DNA of 64,000 bases from Microvelia longipes (Eukaryota; Arthropoda; Insecta; Hemiptera; Veliidae). The stretch lies in NCBI GenBank assembly GCA_018340805.1, contig JACMZG010001908.1:20008092-20072091 (forward strand), written 5' to 3'. The notes under the pieces were generated by a model. That model saw nothing but the letters and a program-made list of their open reading frames with translations. It searched no databases and had not been told where the DNA came from. The stretch's first letter is position 1. Every line of letters starts with the position of its first letter. The translations under genes and the position numbers were made by a program. Below, piece by piece: positions 31,166 through 44,700 of this stretch.

Positions 31166-31631
31166 TTTATGAGATCATATAAAGTATGTCTTGTATGACT
31201 TTATGAGATCATATAGAGTATGTCTTGTATGACTTTATGAGAGTGTCTTGTATGATTATGAGATCATATATGTCTTGTATGACTTTATGAGATCATATAA
31301 AGTATGTCTTGTATGACTTTATGAGATCATATATAGAGGTTGTATGACTTTATGAGATCATATAAAGTATGTCTGTATGACTTATGAGAGTATGTCTGTA
31401 TGACTTTATGATCATATAAAGTGTATGACTTTATGAGATCATATAAAGTATGTCTTGTATGACTTTATGAGATCATATAAAGTATGTCTTGTATGACTTT
31501 ATGAGATCATATAAAGTATGTCTTGTATGACTTTATGAGATCATATAAAGTATGTATGACTTATGAGATCATATAAAGTATGACTTTATGAGATCATTAA
31601 AGTATGTCTTGTATGACTTTATGAGATCATA
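31166..31631. repeat. 35-bp minisatellite
   Basis: About 14 copies of a 35-bp unit built from TATGAGATCATATAAAG and TATGTCTTGTATGACTT are arranged head to tail, with several internally deleted units. No sustained frame is likely to be translated. Confidence 0.9.
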
Positions 31632-31840
31632 AAAACTATTTTAAAGTAAGAGTGTTTAATTTTTAAGTAACTCTGTAGGAACTAAATCTACAACTCCCCA
31701 TTTCATGCTGATAAGCAATGTTAAGTTAGGTATCAAAAGGTTGCCATGAAAACCCTAGCTACTTAAATTTCTCTAATTCCTTTTCTCTATTTAGATCTAG
31801 ACTTGATATTACATGCCGATTTTTGGCAACTGGTCTAATG

Positions 31841-32472
31841 GTAAATGAAAGAGTCTCTCTACTTAATTACTTTATTAACAAACCAATACGGCTTCAAATC
31901 CCAAAAAGGTCATCAACAATGCCAGTGGGATAAAGGAAAGGAAATAGAAGTCTATTTATTAGATATTTTCATAGTCTTCAATCTTTTGAGACTGTCGTCC
32001 GCCTACAGTCTCAACAGTAAACAGATCTAATTAATAGACTTCTATTTCCTTTCCTTCATCTCACAAGCACTGATGATAGACTGTCTTCAATCTTTTGAGA
32101 CTGTCATCCGTCTACAGTCTCAACAGTGAACAGATCTAATTAATAGACTTCTATTTCCTTTCCTTTATCTCACAAGCACTGATGATAGACTGTCTTCAAT
32201 CTTTTGAGACTGTCATCCGTCTACAGTCTCAACAGTGAACAGATCTAATTAATAGACTTCTATTTCCTTTCCTTCATCTCACAAGCACTGATGATAGACT
32301 GTCTTCAATCTTTTGAGACTGTCGTCCGTCTACAGTCTCAACAGTAAACAGATCTAATTAATAGACTTCTACTTCCTTTCCTTTATTTCACAGGCACTGA
32401 TGATAACCTTTTTGGGGTTGAACGGCAGTTTTGTTTTTTATAAAGTAATTAAGTGGAGATACTTTCATTTAT
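31841..32472. mobile_element. Inverted-repeat element with internal 109-bp tandem array, 70 bp before UGDH start
   Basis: The stretch 31841-31960 is the imperfect reverse complement of about 32360-32472; shared blocks include CCTTTTTGGG and GTAATTAAGT. The interior holds four tandem units of exactly 109 bp beginning at 31975, 32084, 32193 and 32302, each containing TCTTCAATCTTTTGAGACTG. The terminal arm extends into the repeat unit, so the array may have grown by duplication of one arm. No coding capacity and no certain target duplication were found. It sits in the probable 5'-UTR intron of UGDH. Confidence 0.75.
31975..32405. repeat. Four 109-bp tandem units
   Basis: Unit starts at 31975, 32084, 32193 and 32302 are spaced by exactly 109 bp. 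Units differ at only a few positions, so the expansion is recent. All carry GACTGTCRTCCGYCTACAGT, which is itself partly palindromic. Confidence 0.9.
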
Positions 32473-32541
32473 GATTATATGATGAACTCCTCTAGAGCCA
32501 GTGTTTCTAATTATATTAAATTATGGTTTTTAACATTTTAG

Positions 32542-32700
32542 ATGGCTATTAGTAAAATTTGTTGTATTGGTGCTGGTTATGTTGGAGGACCGACTTGTTC
32601 AGTTATTGCTTTAAAATGCCCTGATATTCAGGTAACTGTAGTAGATAAGAGTGCCGAAAGAATAGCTCAATGGAACTCGGATAAACTGCCTATCTATGAG
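32542..32700 (+). CDS. sgl: UGDH coding exon 1 (residues 1-53)
   Basis: This exon carries the initiator Met and the N-terminal Rossmann strand-turn-helix. GAGYVG is at residues 10-15, and the acidic D35 at the end of the second strand binds the NAD+ ribose in the family. It ends after PIYE at a GTATT donor in phase 0. The longer open frame running to 32805 is intron read-through. The exon starts at an AG acceptor whose next base is the A of the ATG. Confidence 0.95.
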
Positions 32701-35700
32701 GTATTATTCATAACTGTTTTATTTTCAATTTTTCTTTTTAAGAGTTTTAAAATTACAGCTATTCAGAGGTACCTAATACTTATTTTTTTGTATACCAGAT
32801 CTTGATGATTTTACTTTCTTTATATATATCTTAAGCAAATGAGGTACAGGTAGTTTACTCACTTCAACTCAGTGCTATAATAAAGTCAAAAAATGCTTGC
32901 ATTGCCAACACCTTTTTAAGGACAAAAAGTTTCCTATTTCTAAACTCAGCAACACTGAATGGTCATTGTTTGTGGTAAAATTAATATTTATTTAAAAAAA
33001 GTGATATCGATCTCTTTAAGTTTGATACATAATTATTAATGCTTAACATTATCTGTTAAAAAATCTTAACTTTTTCTGTTTATATCTCTATGACGTCCCC
33101 TCAACCAGGGCAATTAATTTTGACATAGTTGGTACTAGTGTGTTCCCACCATAAATTATTGGCTGGAACCTCAAAGCCCAGAGATCTTCCTCAATACATT
33201 AGTCAAAAACTAATATAAGTGCCATAATTTAAGCAGTTAGATGTATGCAAAACCTTGATAAACCTAAAATAATAATAATTATAGGTTGATTGAAAATTGA
33301 AATTTATATTTATGTAGTTCCGGATTTTAGAGTCAGCTTTTAATGAAATAAGACCTGTGAAATGTGATTACTTTAATTTTCCCTTGATTTTAACTAACAT
33401 GTCAATCAAAACTGTGAATAACAACAGACTATAGAGACTTCAGCAATTCCCAGTGTGTTTACAACGGGGAGTTGAAAATGAGTACACAAATCAATCTTTA
33501 GGTCTAGTTATATAATGGGGAAGATATTTTTTATTTCACTAACCATTTATGACTCAACTAGAATCTTAAAAATTTGTTAGTTTAATTTTTATCGAATGAC
33601 ATGTGTGGGTTTAAAAAAAAATATTAGAATATATATTTTAATATTTTTTAATAATATAAAAAATATTTTTAGAATAAAAATTTGAAACCAACTACTAAAT
33701 AACACTTAAATTGTGAATCTCAGATTAATAAGATTATTAAAATAGAGATTAAGCTTTTGCATGCATGCACTATTAAAAAAAATACTCATATATAGAACTC
33801 CTCCCCATAGCTCAAGAATCCCTCTATATACTCTTAAGTGGTGGGTCTCTTTAATAATAATAATAAATTTCTTTATTTTCATCACATACAATGAGTTTAT
33901 AATTTACAATGTATAAAATATAATTTTATATTCTTAAAATCAATTTCTGAATATTTATCTTTAACATAATTTGGTGATGAGAGCTCTCAGTAGCTCTTAA
34001 ACCGAACTAAAGCGAGAGCTCTGTCTTTTTCTAGTCATATTTAAGATAAAGAAAATACATTAATAGTAATGATAGATTAATTGCTTTTTTGTGTCTATTT
34101 GTAAAAATGATTGAAAATAATGCGAAGGAGCCTATGAGGTTAGTCCTGGATTCTGAACTTTCAAATCAGACCAACCTTATTGGCTCCTTAACACTATTTT
34201 CCTGTGCTGTCAACTGATTTTAGCAGTGTGTCATACTATAACAAATCTACTAATACAACCAACTGCTGTAGGTCAACAACTGTGTGTCTGTAAATCGGTT
34301 TCCAGCGCCATCACTGGGCAATGCCAAAAGACTGAAACCCTCTTTTTTACACCAAACCCAGTAATTATTTTACTGCATCAATGATCCCATTTGTATATGT
34401 GTTATTTTTTTGCTAGCCGGGTCTGGATGAAGTAGTCAAGCAATGTCGAGGAGTTAATTTATTTTTTTCCACTGACGTAGAGAATGCTATTAGAGAAGCA
34501 GAAATGATTTTTATTTCTGTAAACACTCCTACTAAAACATTTGGCAATGGCAAGGTATACTCTAATCTTTATTTAAGCTTATAAAAATTACTGTGCGTTT
34601 TTTAATATATTAAAATTTGATAACTCTCATATTTATTGAGAGTGTGGATTTTAAGGTAGTTTAACTTTTTAGCTAAAAGCTTAGTTGCCCCATGCTAAAT
34701 TGATGGTATTTACATTTAATAATAGTATTATACATTTTATGTTGCTTATAAAGTTATTTGATTTTCTTATTTTACAATACTTGTAAACATTGGCGATTAT
34801 AAGGGGGCCTCGTTTGTAATTAGCCCCCCCCCCTAAGAAAAACATATTGCCTTCTTAGCTACTAAAACAAAAATAAAATTTTACTTATTTCAAATATATT
34901 AAGAAAATAAATAATAAAATTAATAAATATATGTAGTAATAAATGTAAGTAAATGTAGTTATATACTTTCTCAAAAAATAATTAATTATTACGAATTAAA
35001 TCATTAATTATTTCCTAACCTGTGTAAAAAATTCAGACATGCGTGATCAGCTGATAACTGGATCAAAAATGAAAAATAGCTAGAATTGAAATAACTAAGT
35101 TTTACTTTTTATCGTGTTTTCGTACTGTAATATCTACGTTTCATACTTTAATAAATTCTGTGAAATAATTGTTAAAATAATTTAGTTAAAGAAAAAGAAA
35201 AACTAGTTTTTAAACTACATGTTTTTATTAAGATTTTTATTAAGACAGTGTATTATTACCTTAAATATAACTTAAAATTACGATTGCTTTTTATTATATT
35301 TAAAAATTTAGTTTTAAGTTGTTAAATTACTAATTACAATAAATTTTTTAAAGGGGAAAAATAAATATCACTCGCAAAAAGTTTCAAAGTTAGTCAGTGC
35401 ACACAAAAAAAAGTTTAATTAGCCGCTCGTTTTAAGTAATTTATACAAACCTAGTATTTAATGATTTGCACTTAAACCTATATTGGATGTGACAAAACGT
35501 ATTTCTTACACAAATCATTATCATTTTATACTGTAAATAGTTTGTTTACATTTACCAGAGTAAAACAAAATGGCTGCAAATTTGAGTCAACTTCCTGGTG
35601 GACAAAATGTGAACTACATGCCAGGTCTGACAGAAATCACATTTGTTTCCTTACTTGATTTATATATTACTTTATTAGCAACCAAAGATTGCCACTCAAC

Positions 35701-38700
35701 ATAATCTACTTTTGTAGATTCGTTTTACTTAGAAGTTGAAGAGAAAAATAAATAATATTGGTAGATAATGAAAAGAGTAATTACTCTCATTCTAGGTTGG
35801 GGTTTCATTATTTAGTAATAATGAAAACATAATTAGATTAGATGTTGTTCAAAAATACAGTATTATACACAGATATATATATAGTAAGGGGGCTGAAGCC
35901 CCCCCCCCCCCAAGATTTTTACCTAGAACCACTTATGTTTGTAAACCTGTTTTAATTATTTTTTATTAATATGTTTATTTTTGTAATTGAATAAATAGAG
36001 GAAGGAGGATTATATTCATGTTATGACTTCTGTTCTTCATTCATTATTTTTAATTAATCTAGTTTTTGATGCAAGAAAAGTCTATTTGACTTCTTTTGGT
36101 AGTTGAAGGCAGATATATTTACTGATAAGCTTTCGAGATCTTAAAAAAAGTCCTTAATGCTTGACACATTTTTCCTTTTTAATTTATTTTCCTAATATTG
36201 TCGTGTTTTTTAATTATACTCAGGGAAGAGCAGCAGATCTGAAGTATGTGGAAGGTGCTGCAAGACTAATAGCAGACATTGCGACCAGTAATAAAATAGT
36301 TATAGAAAAAAGTACAGTTCCTGTCAAAGCCGCTGAGAGTATTATGAATGTTCTTAGAGCTAATCAGAAAAGTAATGTTACATATCAGGTATAATTCATT
36401 TATTTTATGTTGTATTCATTTGTTTTTATTCTTAGTATTGTTTTACTAGGGTATAGTATTGCTTAAATTAATTGCCTTTATTTAGTGAATCCATATCAAT
36501 CAAGTCATTGATATGGGATTCAACCATAATAATTCAGGTCAGTAATAATTCATGAAGTTCCCAAAGCTATACCAAGTGTTTCAAGCTGGAAAAAGTTTCA
36601 ATATTTAGTTAAAACCACCACCATTTTTTTAATTTTTAATGAAAAAGTTGTTGTACTACGTTAAATTTTATTAGCATTTTTAGAATTTATTTGACCTTCT
36701 CTACTTTAGCAGTCATTTAATTTTGCTTATGAAAATTATAACTTGTTATAACATTATAATTAAAAATTATAAATAATAAGCTATAGGTTATAATAACCTG
36801 AAGTTTATACTTTAAAACATAATGTCTTTAATATTCAGTTTTTATTTAAACCTGACTTTAATTAAATTCCGGAGGAAATAATTTCCTAGGTACTTAGACC
36901 TCGTATGTGGGTCCATTGTACCTGAAACCTGACTTCAGTTTCTTTATTCAAGGAATTTTGTTAAATCTATGATTTTCTTTTAATACTTTTAAATCGAATG
37001 TGTTATAGATTCTTTCAAACCCAGAGTTTTTGTCAGAAGGGACAGCAATAGACAATCTTGTTTACCCTGATAGAGTTCTGATTGGAGGAGAGGATACTTT
37101 TGAGGGTCATGCTGCTGTAGAACAATTGTGTTGGGTTTATCAACACTGGATTCCTAGGTCTAATATTATAACTACTAATACTTGGAGTTCAGAGCTCTCT
37201 AAATTAGTAAGTATTTCTTCATTCTATGATACCAGTTATTTACATAACAAAGGGTGAACAAAGTTCTTGAACTCAAGTTAAAGTTTTTCTTCAAGAGAAA
37301 ACTCTTATTAGATCCTAAGGTTGCAAGGCCAATGTATTTAAATTTGTTTGCTTCTTAGGCTTGCCGAGGTAGTTAGTAACTACCGTTCTGGCTATCAAAT
37401 AAAACTAATAGTCCAAGAGCCGGACCTGAAAAAATGTGACTCATTTTGTACTTATTCAAAACAATTTTTTCTGAAAATATACCGTAAATTATTAAGAAAA
37501 AACATTATCTGCCTATCCAGAGTGGAGCCCTTCATATGATTGAAAATCGCACAAATTTCAGTTTTCTTGAAATAAGTGGTTCCCTGTGGATATTGTGGAA
37601 AACATAAACGGAACATTATTTAAAGCTGATAAAATGTCCAATAAAGCGAGTGTTCAATAATCAAAATCAGATAACTACAATCAAAGTTATGACTTTCAAA
37701 AGCACCAAAAAATGTTAATTTATGCAAAGTCTGCAAGTTTCTTTGATAAAATTTGGGGTTTTGTGCATTTTTTTGGCCATTTAGCAAATGTCATAACTTT
37801 AGTTGTAGTTATCCAATTTTGACAAAAAAATCTTATTTTATAGAAAAATGTATCAGCTTTAAAAAATGTTCTCTTTATGTTTTGCTCACGGCCAACAGGG
37901 AAACCACTTATTGCAAGAAAACTGGAATTTGAGTGATTTTATAATATTTTGAGCGAGTGCATTCATATGAAGGGCTCCACTCTGGATAGGCAGACTATGC
38001 TTTTCCTTCATAATTTAAGGTATATTTTTAGAAAAATTTGGTTTGAAGAAGTACAAAATGAGTCACATTTTAGGCCTGGCTCTTGGGCTATAAGAATGAT
38101 TTTTTCCCTCCATGTTATGTATTAAATTATACCTACAATATGTTTCAATCATACCATGTATTTATAGTTGTATATAATTTTTATAATGAAATAAACATTT
38201 CATTTTGTTATACGTATATTATTTGGACTAGAAATATTTATCTTATCACAAATTCAACAATTTTTCAGTGACTTGATAATAATGTTGTGATAGTTAAATA
38301 AAAACTTTTCAAACATTTAATTCTAGTTTGATAATGGTTTGTCATATACATTCAGGGTTTGTTATGGCTGCTTTAAAAATTATATTATGAGTTATATAAT
38401 AACTATTCATTGGCTCAAAACATTTTATTCTTGATTAAATGAAAAATTAATTTTATTTCAAGCAACAAGTGAATTTTTTTTAAATGCATTCTTCCTTGCT
38501 TAAGTTTTTGGGTATATACTTAATTCTTACCTGAGCACTTGTCACAACTTGTTATTTGAATTTTTTGAATTGATCACAAAAATGAACTTAAACATTAGCA
38601 TAAACTGTGCTTCAAATGGGAAATAATGCTGTGCTGTGCAGTGTATAATCATCTTAGAGGATAAATATGCGCATTTTCTTTAAAAAAATTCAAACAAATA

Positions 38701-41700
38701 AATGATAATTTGTGACTATTTGCTCATGTTTGGAACCATATACCGAAAAACTTAAGCCATAGCTAGATTGATAAGCTAGAAAGCAAGCATTTCTAAGATA
38801 ATTTGTCAACTTTGCCAGAATTCTTCACCTAACTTTTGTATAACACATGGCTAAAATCAGTTAACAGCATGGGAAAATAGTGTTCAGGAACCAATGAGGT
38901 TGGTCCGTTATGAAATTGTGGACGTGGTTTAACATCCAGGACTAACACCATTGGTTCTTTGGCATTATTTTCCCATGCTGTCAACTGATTTTAGCCGTTT
39001 GTTATACAATAATAATTTTAGTTTTTTGTTTGTTTGTTTGTCAACTCCATTTTTTAACAAATTTATCTCATAAAAATGTTTTTTTGTTCTCTACAGAAAC
39101 AAGTCATAAATAATTCTGTATAAGAATATATGGGTGATAAATAATATAATTTAATGTGGCAAACTTGGTCGAGGTAAATATTGGAAAGAATTGTATTTAA
39201 AATCCTATAAAAAGTAATGTTTGCTCTAAAAATTTGGAACCCAAATTTCACCTAAATTAGTGAGGAAAAGTGTCGAGGTACCCTTCACCTGATTGTTTTC
39301 CCTGTTATATAATGAATAATGTTTTTTCAGGCAGCAAATGCTTTTCTTGCTCAAAGAATTTCCAGTATTAATTCATTGAGTGCTGTATGCGAAGCCACTG
39401 GTGCTGATGTTTCAGAAGTAGCTAGAGCTATAGGAAGAGATTCTAGGATAGGTTCCAAATTTCTTCAGGCATCTGTTGGTGAGATATGTTTCTTCTTGCT
39501 TATGTATAGTAAAAAATTGTCTTAACAGATGTATGCCTATGATTAAATGTGGCAGTTCATGTGTAATTTATCATACAATTTCTCTCATAGCTTAAAATTT
39601 GTTTCAAAATGCATATAATATGTAAAGATGATTTTTTTAATTTTCTCAGTTCTGTCCTCACAGCTCCTAGTTTCTTTACTCAAAATTGTTGGCTCTATTA
39701 TTATCTATTCTTTAAAATAATTAGTACTATATCACTACTTCAGCAATTTTTTTATTGACTAGCAAAATGGTAATAAACTTCTGCAGGAATAAAAATCACT
39801 TTACATCCATTATCAGTGTCATACTAATACCATCTCTATCAAAATTTTAATTTTTGATCAATTATGTTTGTATTTTTTTATAGGATTTGGCGGAAGCTGT
39901 TTTCAGAAAGATATTTTAAATTTAGTTTATATTTGTGAAAGTTTGAATCTTCCAGAAGTAGCTGCTTACTGGCAGCAGGTATAAAAATAATTTTAATGAT
40001 ATCTTTTAATGATTAGATTTATGAATATAAGTATTAATTGAAGATTTCAGTCCTAAAGATTTATTCAAACTTTGTTCCATCTTGGGCAAAGAGACTAAAA
40101 CTATTAGAGGGAGTACAGAACCCGATTAACACAGTGATAAGGGGTCTGGAAGTGAGACATTTTTTATAGGTGCCGTAACTGTACTTACCCCTACTATAGT
40201 CTCCCAAGAGAGAGACTAGATACTCCTCACCCCTCTACAACTCCTCTTGTAGCAAGCACTCTACTAATGGCGGACATTTTTCAGTGACACCACATTAAAC
40301 CACTTTATTCAAATCTTACAATTTAAGAATACATGCAATACATTAATAGTTAAAACTTATTTTAAATTCATTTTACTTGATTTAAAACAAAATAGTTGAA
40401 AAATAATGTAATATTTACGTGAAATTGTAATTATTAGGAAAAATAAAAAAATGACGTCACCAATGTACAGTTATGGCACCTAGCTACCCAAGGAATGATA
40501 AGAGCTGTTGTATCCTCCCTCTAATAGGTTTAGTCTCTTTGATCTTGGGCAAACCTGCTTTGGTTATATTACCTGATATAACCTGTTTCAAAATTTAGTT
40601 TTAATCATAGAGATACAAAGTAGAGGGGGCATAGCCTATCTAAATACATTGAGATTGAGAGGCCTGAAACATCTGAAACACAGACCCCCTGTCTCTCAGG
40701 GGGTCTGTGTAACCTCATTGAAACCTTCTTTAAAAGTCAGTTATATAATTAATACATTTATTTCGGTTTCCCGCACATTGTTTGTGTTTTGATTTGTATT
40801 TTTAATATTTTACTGTGTAAGTTACTGTAATTTTGTACTGATTATTTGATTATATTTATAAGCGAAGGAGGTCAGGTTACTTTTTTGATGTTTCAAAATT
40901 TAACCTATAGGGCCTATAGTTATAAAATCTCTATTGTTTTAATACATGTAAAAAAAATTGCCTACTGTTTAAATAATACCATGAGTCATTTAATTGTATT
41001 ATTAGTTTTTAATGCTTGTTCTCATGACATTGGTTTTTAATAGTTATTAATTGTGGGTTTGGTATTGATGTTTCATTATAGCCTCTGATGAAGACTTAGC
41101 TCCTGACTGAAGTATTCTATTTATTACTTTTTATTTACTGAACATTCCATAACTCATAAATTTATGATTACTTTATCAATACTTGTAACATTTATATTCC
41201 TAGAACTTTGCATGAGAGAATTTTCAAAGAAAGTTATTTATGTTACTAATAAGAGCTAAATAAGTTAAATTTGAAGAAAAATTTGTTAGAATACTTTCAT
41301 TCTCAAAGGTAAAATAATCAAGACATTATCCAAGAACCATTGGCTTTTTTTACTTATTACATGAGATCATTTTTACCGTAGATGAGAGGGAAATGCATTT
41401 ATGCACGAAGACAGAGGCCTGTCAACATATAAATATCAACTATACTTTCCCTCTGTGAAACTTCATGAAACTATCCTAGCTGTTACTCATATTAGGTTTT
41501 ATCTTAAACCAACTTAATTTTTTTTCAAGAACAACTGTTTGTAACAGTTAAGATTAGGATTTGACTGTTAACTTAGGATTTTAAATGGTTGGATGGTTTG
41601 GTCTGATGCTGATCTTGTACCATCAAATGGAAAATTATCTCTACTATTAACTTATTTAATTTTTAGATCATAAATGTGTTCTATTAACCAATTAAAATGA

Positions 41701-44700
41701 AATATTTATTGTTTAATATCTTATTTATTTTATCTGTTAAGTTATTCCTAATCCACCTTGTGAATGTACTGTTCACTAATGAATTTGTTTTCAGGTGATT
41801 ATGGTGAACGAATACCAAAGAACTCGTTTCACAAATAAAATAATAGAATCTCTCTTTAACACTGTTAGCGGTAAGAAATTAGCTATACTAGGGTTTGCAT
41901 TTAAAAAAGACACTGGTGATACTAGAGAATCTCCTTCTATATATGTGGCTAAAAGTTTATTAGATGAGGGTGCTAAACTTCATATTTACGATCCTAAGGT
42001 TGGTTAATTGAAATTTATTATTTTATTGTAGTTATTTAGTTAATAGATTTTAGTTAGTATTATTATTATTAGTTTCTTTTAAGAGAAGGTTGTGTCCTAT
42101 AGGGTGGTAATAAAAAAAACGGCGATTAGTGTAACGTTTCGGCTATAAAGCCATTATCAAACAATTAAGAAAGAGTAAACATCTTAAAGAGAGTCTTAGT
42201 TTAGAGTCATTAGTTTCTTTAAATCAGTTCCAATTAATCTGGTTGGCGCCTTAAAGTCTCCTAATGGAGCTTATACTAAAGATGGTGGAGAGACAGTGGA
42301 GGTTCTACTAAAGACCCACTTTCCACACTCCTTCATTGTGGACCAGAACAATGATCCAACAGAAACCGATCAAGGCTCTTCTTGCATAGATAAAGTTCCT
42401 GACTGGTCAAATGGGCAATCAACTCATTTAAACCTTCTCACAATTAAAATTGTGTTTAATTGAAAAAGTCTCCTGGCCCAGACTGTATTTACCCAGCACT
42501 GCTACAATATGGCTTGGACATTCTGGCCCCCCTCCTTTGCAACATTTCAGAGCAAATTTAAACATTTCAGAGCAAATATCTCTGTACTCAGGAAATCAGC
42601 CAAGGTCACTTTTATACTTAAACCTGGATGTGTTTCATACACAGAGAGTAAGACGTAAGACTGTCGAAAGTTATAATGCATGGAGTATAGTTAATAATAT
42701 TTCCAGTGCTTATGCATTCTGTGACTTTAGGATTTCAATGAGTTTAATTCATACCTCTTCATTCCTTTAAATATACTACTTTCCAACTTGAGTTAGCACC
42801 ATGGAATGGTCTACAATAATAACAACACCAACTTTTTCTTTCTGACAATAAGCTGTAATGTATCTCTAAGGAGAGATAACAATCAGCCATAATGCCGTCT
42901 ACAGTGCCTAAACAAATAAAAACCACTACTCAACAAACAAAATGAAAAGGCTAAGAAACAAAATACAAAAGTTAAAACACTAAAAATGAAAAAAAGTAAA
43001 TTCAAACAATGTCATAAAAAGAAGACAATGAAAAGTCTTTCAATACTTTTGAAAGACTGACAGAATGGAGTTTAATAGAACTAGCTAAAGCCTAAATGTT
43101 AACAGATTCCCGTCATTCTTATTTAAACAGTCATCAGCATTCTGTTACTTGCACCTCTTATTGGTATTGTTACACCCCATGCTTTTCTGAGCTATTGGAG
43201 TTGGTTAGTTTAAGGGGTTTCTGTCTCTTCTAAAGCTGATTAAGCCAGACTTAGTGTTGCTTGAATTTTATTTTTTGACGATATTGAAGATTAAAACTTT
43301 GAATTAAGCTGGACCACATCACATCAATTTAGATATCTTACCATTAGTACTACCAAGTACTACTCTTGAGTTGTAATTTACTCCAGTCCCTTCATTGACC
43401 AAAAACACTATGCGTAGTGTCACAAACTCATTGTGTTTACACGCTACATAAAGTAAAGTAACATAATTAATTATACCAAATCAATGATAAGAAAATTTAT
43501 GTATATTAAAAACTGAAAAATTTGCTCTAAATATATTTCTCTTTTATTGGCATTTCCTGCTTAATAATACATTTAATGTTATTTCAGGTTGAGAAGAAGC
43601 AAATACTAGAAGATCTAACCAGTCCGTATGTGACAGATGAGCCTGAATCAGTTCGAAGGTGTGTTTCCATACATGAAGATGCCTATTCAGCTGTGTCTGG
43701 TACTCATGCAATTGTTGTCTGCACAGAGTGGGATGAATTTATTGTATGTATCTTTATTACCTATTATTTCGTACATGATATCCAGTTTAATAATAATAAT
43801 AATATTTATTTTCTTTTTGAATTACAAAATGCATTCAATGGAAAATTTTCAAATAATTTAAATTCATGAAATAACTGAGATACAATATGATTTAAATAAC
43901 ACATAAAATCAACACATGTTTTTGGCTATGGATTAATTTCTATCTAAAAATGCATTGTACGAATAATATGGATTCTGTATTAAGTAATTTTTAATATGTT
44001 TTAATTAAAAGTCCTCGTATATTCTTATCTACGTAATTGAAAATTTAATACCAAGCACACTATGACCAACTTATTTAATCTATGTTGTGGAATACTAATG
44101 GTCTGCTTTTCCTTTGACTTAAATTTTTGTGCTATTTTATTCTCCATTAATTGGGCAAAGTTGTTTTTTAGACTAATTATTGAGTTAAAAATAAATGAAC
44201 GAACCATGGTCTTAATTTGTATTTTTACTTTTCCTCATTTATACCGTAGGTATATATAAAAAAGTATTGTGTTTGCAAAAAAATCCGAAACAGGGATGAG
44301 ACCGGAATTATCCGTTACAAGCGTTTTTAGGACTAAAAACGCCTGAGTGGTTTTCTCGAAGTTGTCTGTCTGTATGTGTGTTTGTTATCATTGTAGCGCC
44401 CAGTGTATTTATGCTAGAGAATTGAAATTGCGTACAAAAATCAGTCTACCACTGTAGTTGTGCCATTCGGAAAATATTTCTTTTATGACGTAATTAACTT
44501 GCAATAATGACGAAGCGAAAATTTTGAAAAATCATAAAACGTGGATTGAGATTTGGCACGCATGTGACTATGTATAATACTAACATATGTGCCTAGTTTC
44601 ACCTTATAATCAGCATTAGTTCAATTTTTATTGAATGACTTGTGTACGTTTTTTTAAAAAAATGGAAAATGGTCTAATTGAGTTGAATTTTGGTATCAGT

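Noticed and set aside
43637..43861. Alternative frame overlapping UGDH exon 8
   Set aside because: Out of frame with the conserved CTEWDEF block; a shadow of the real exon.
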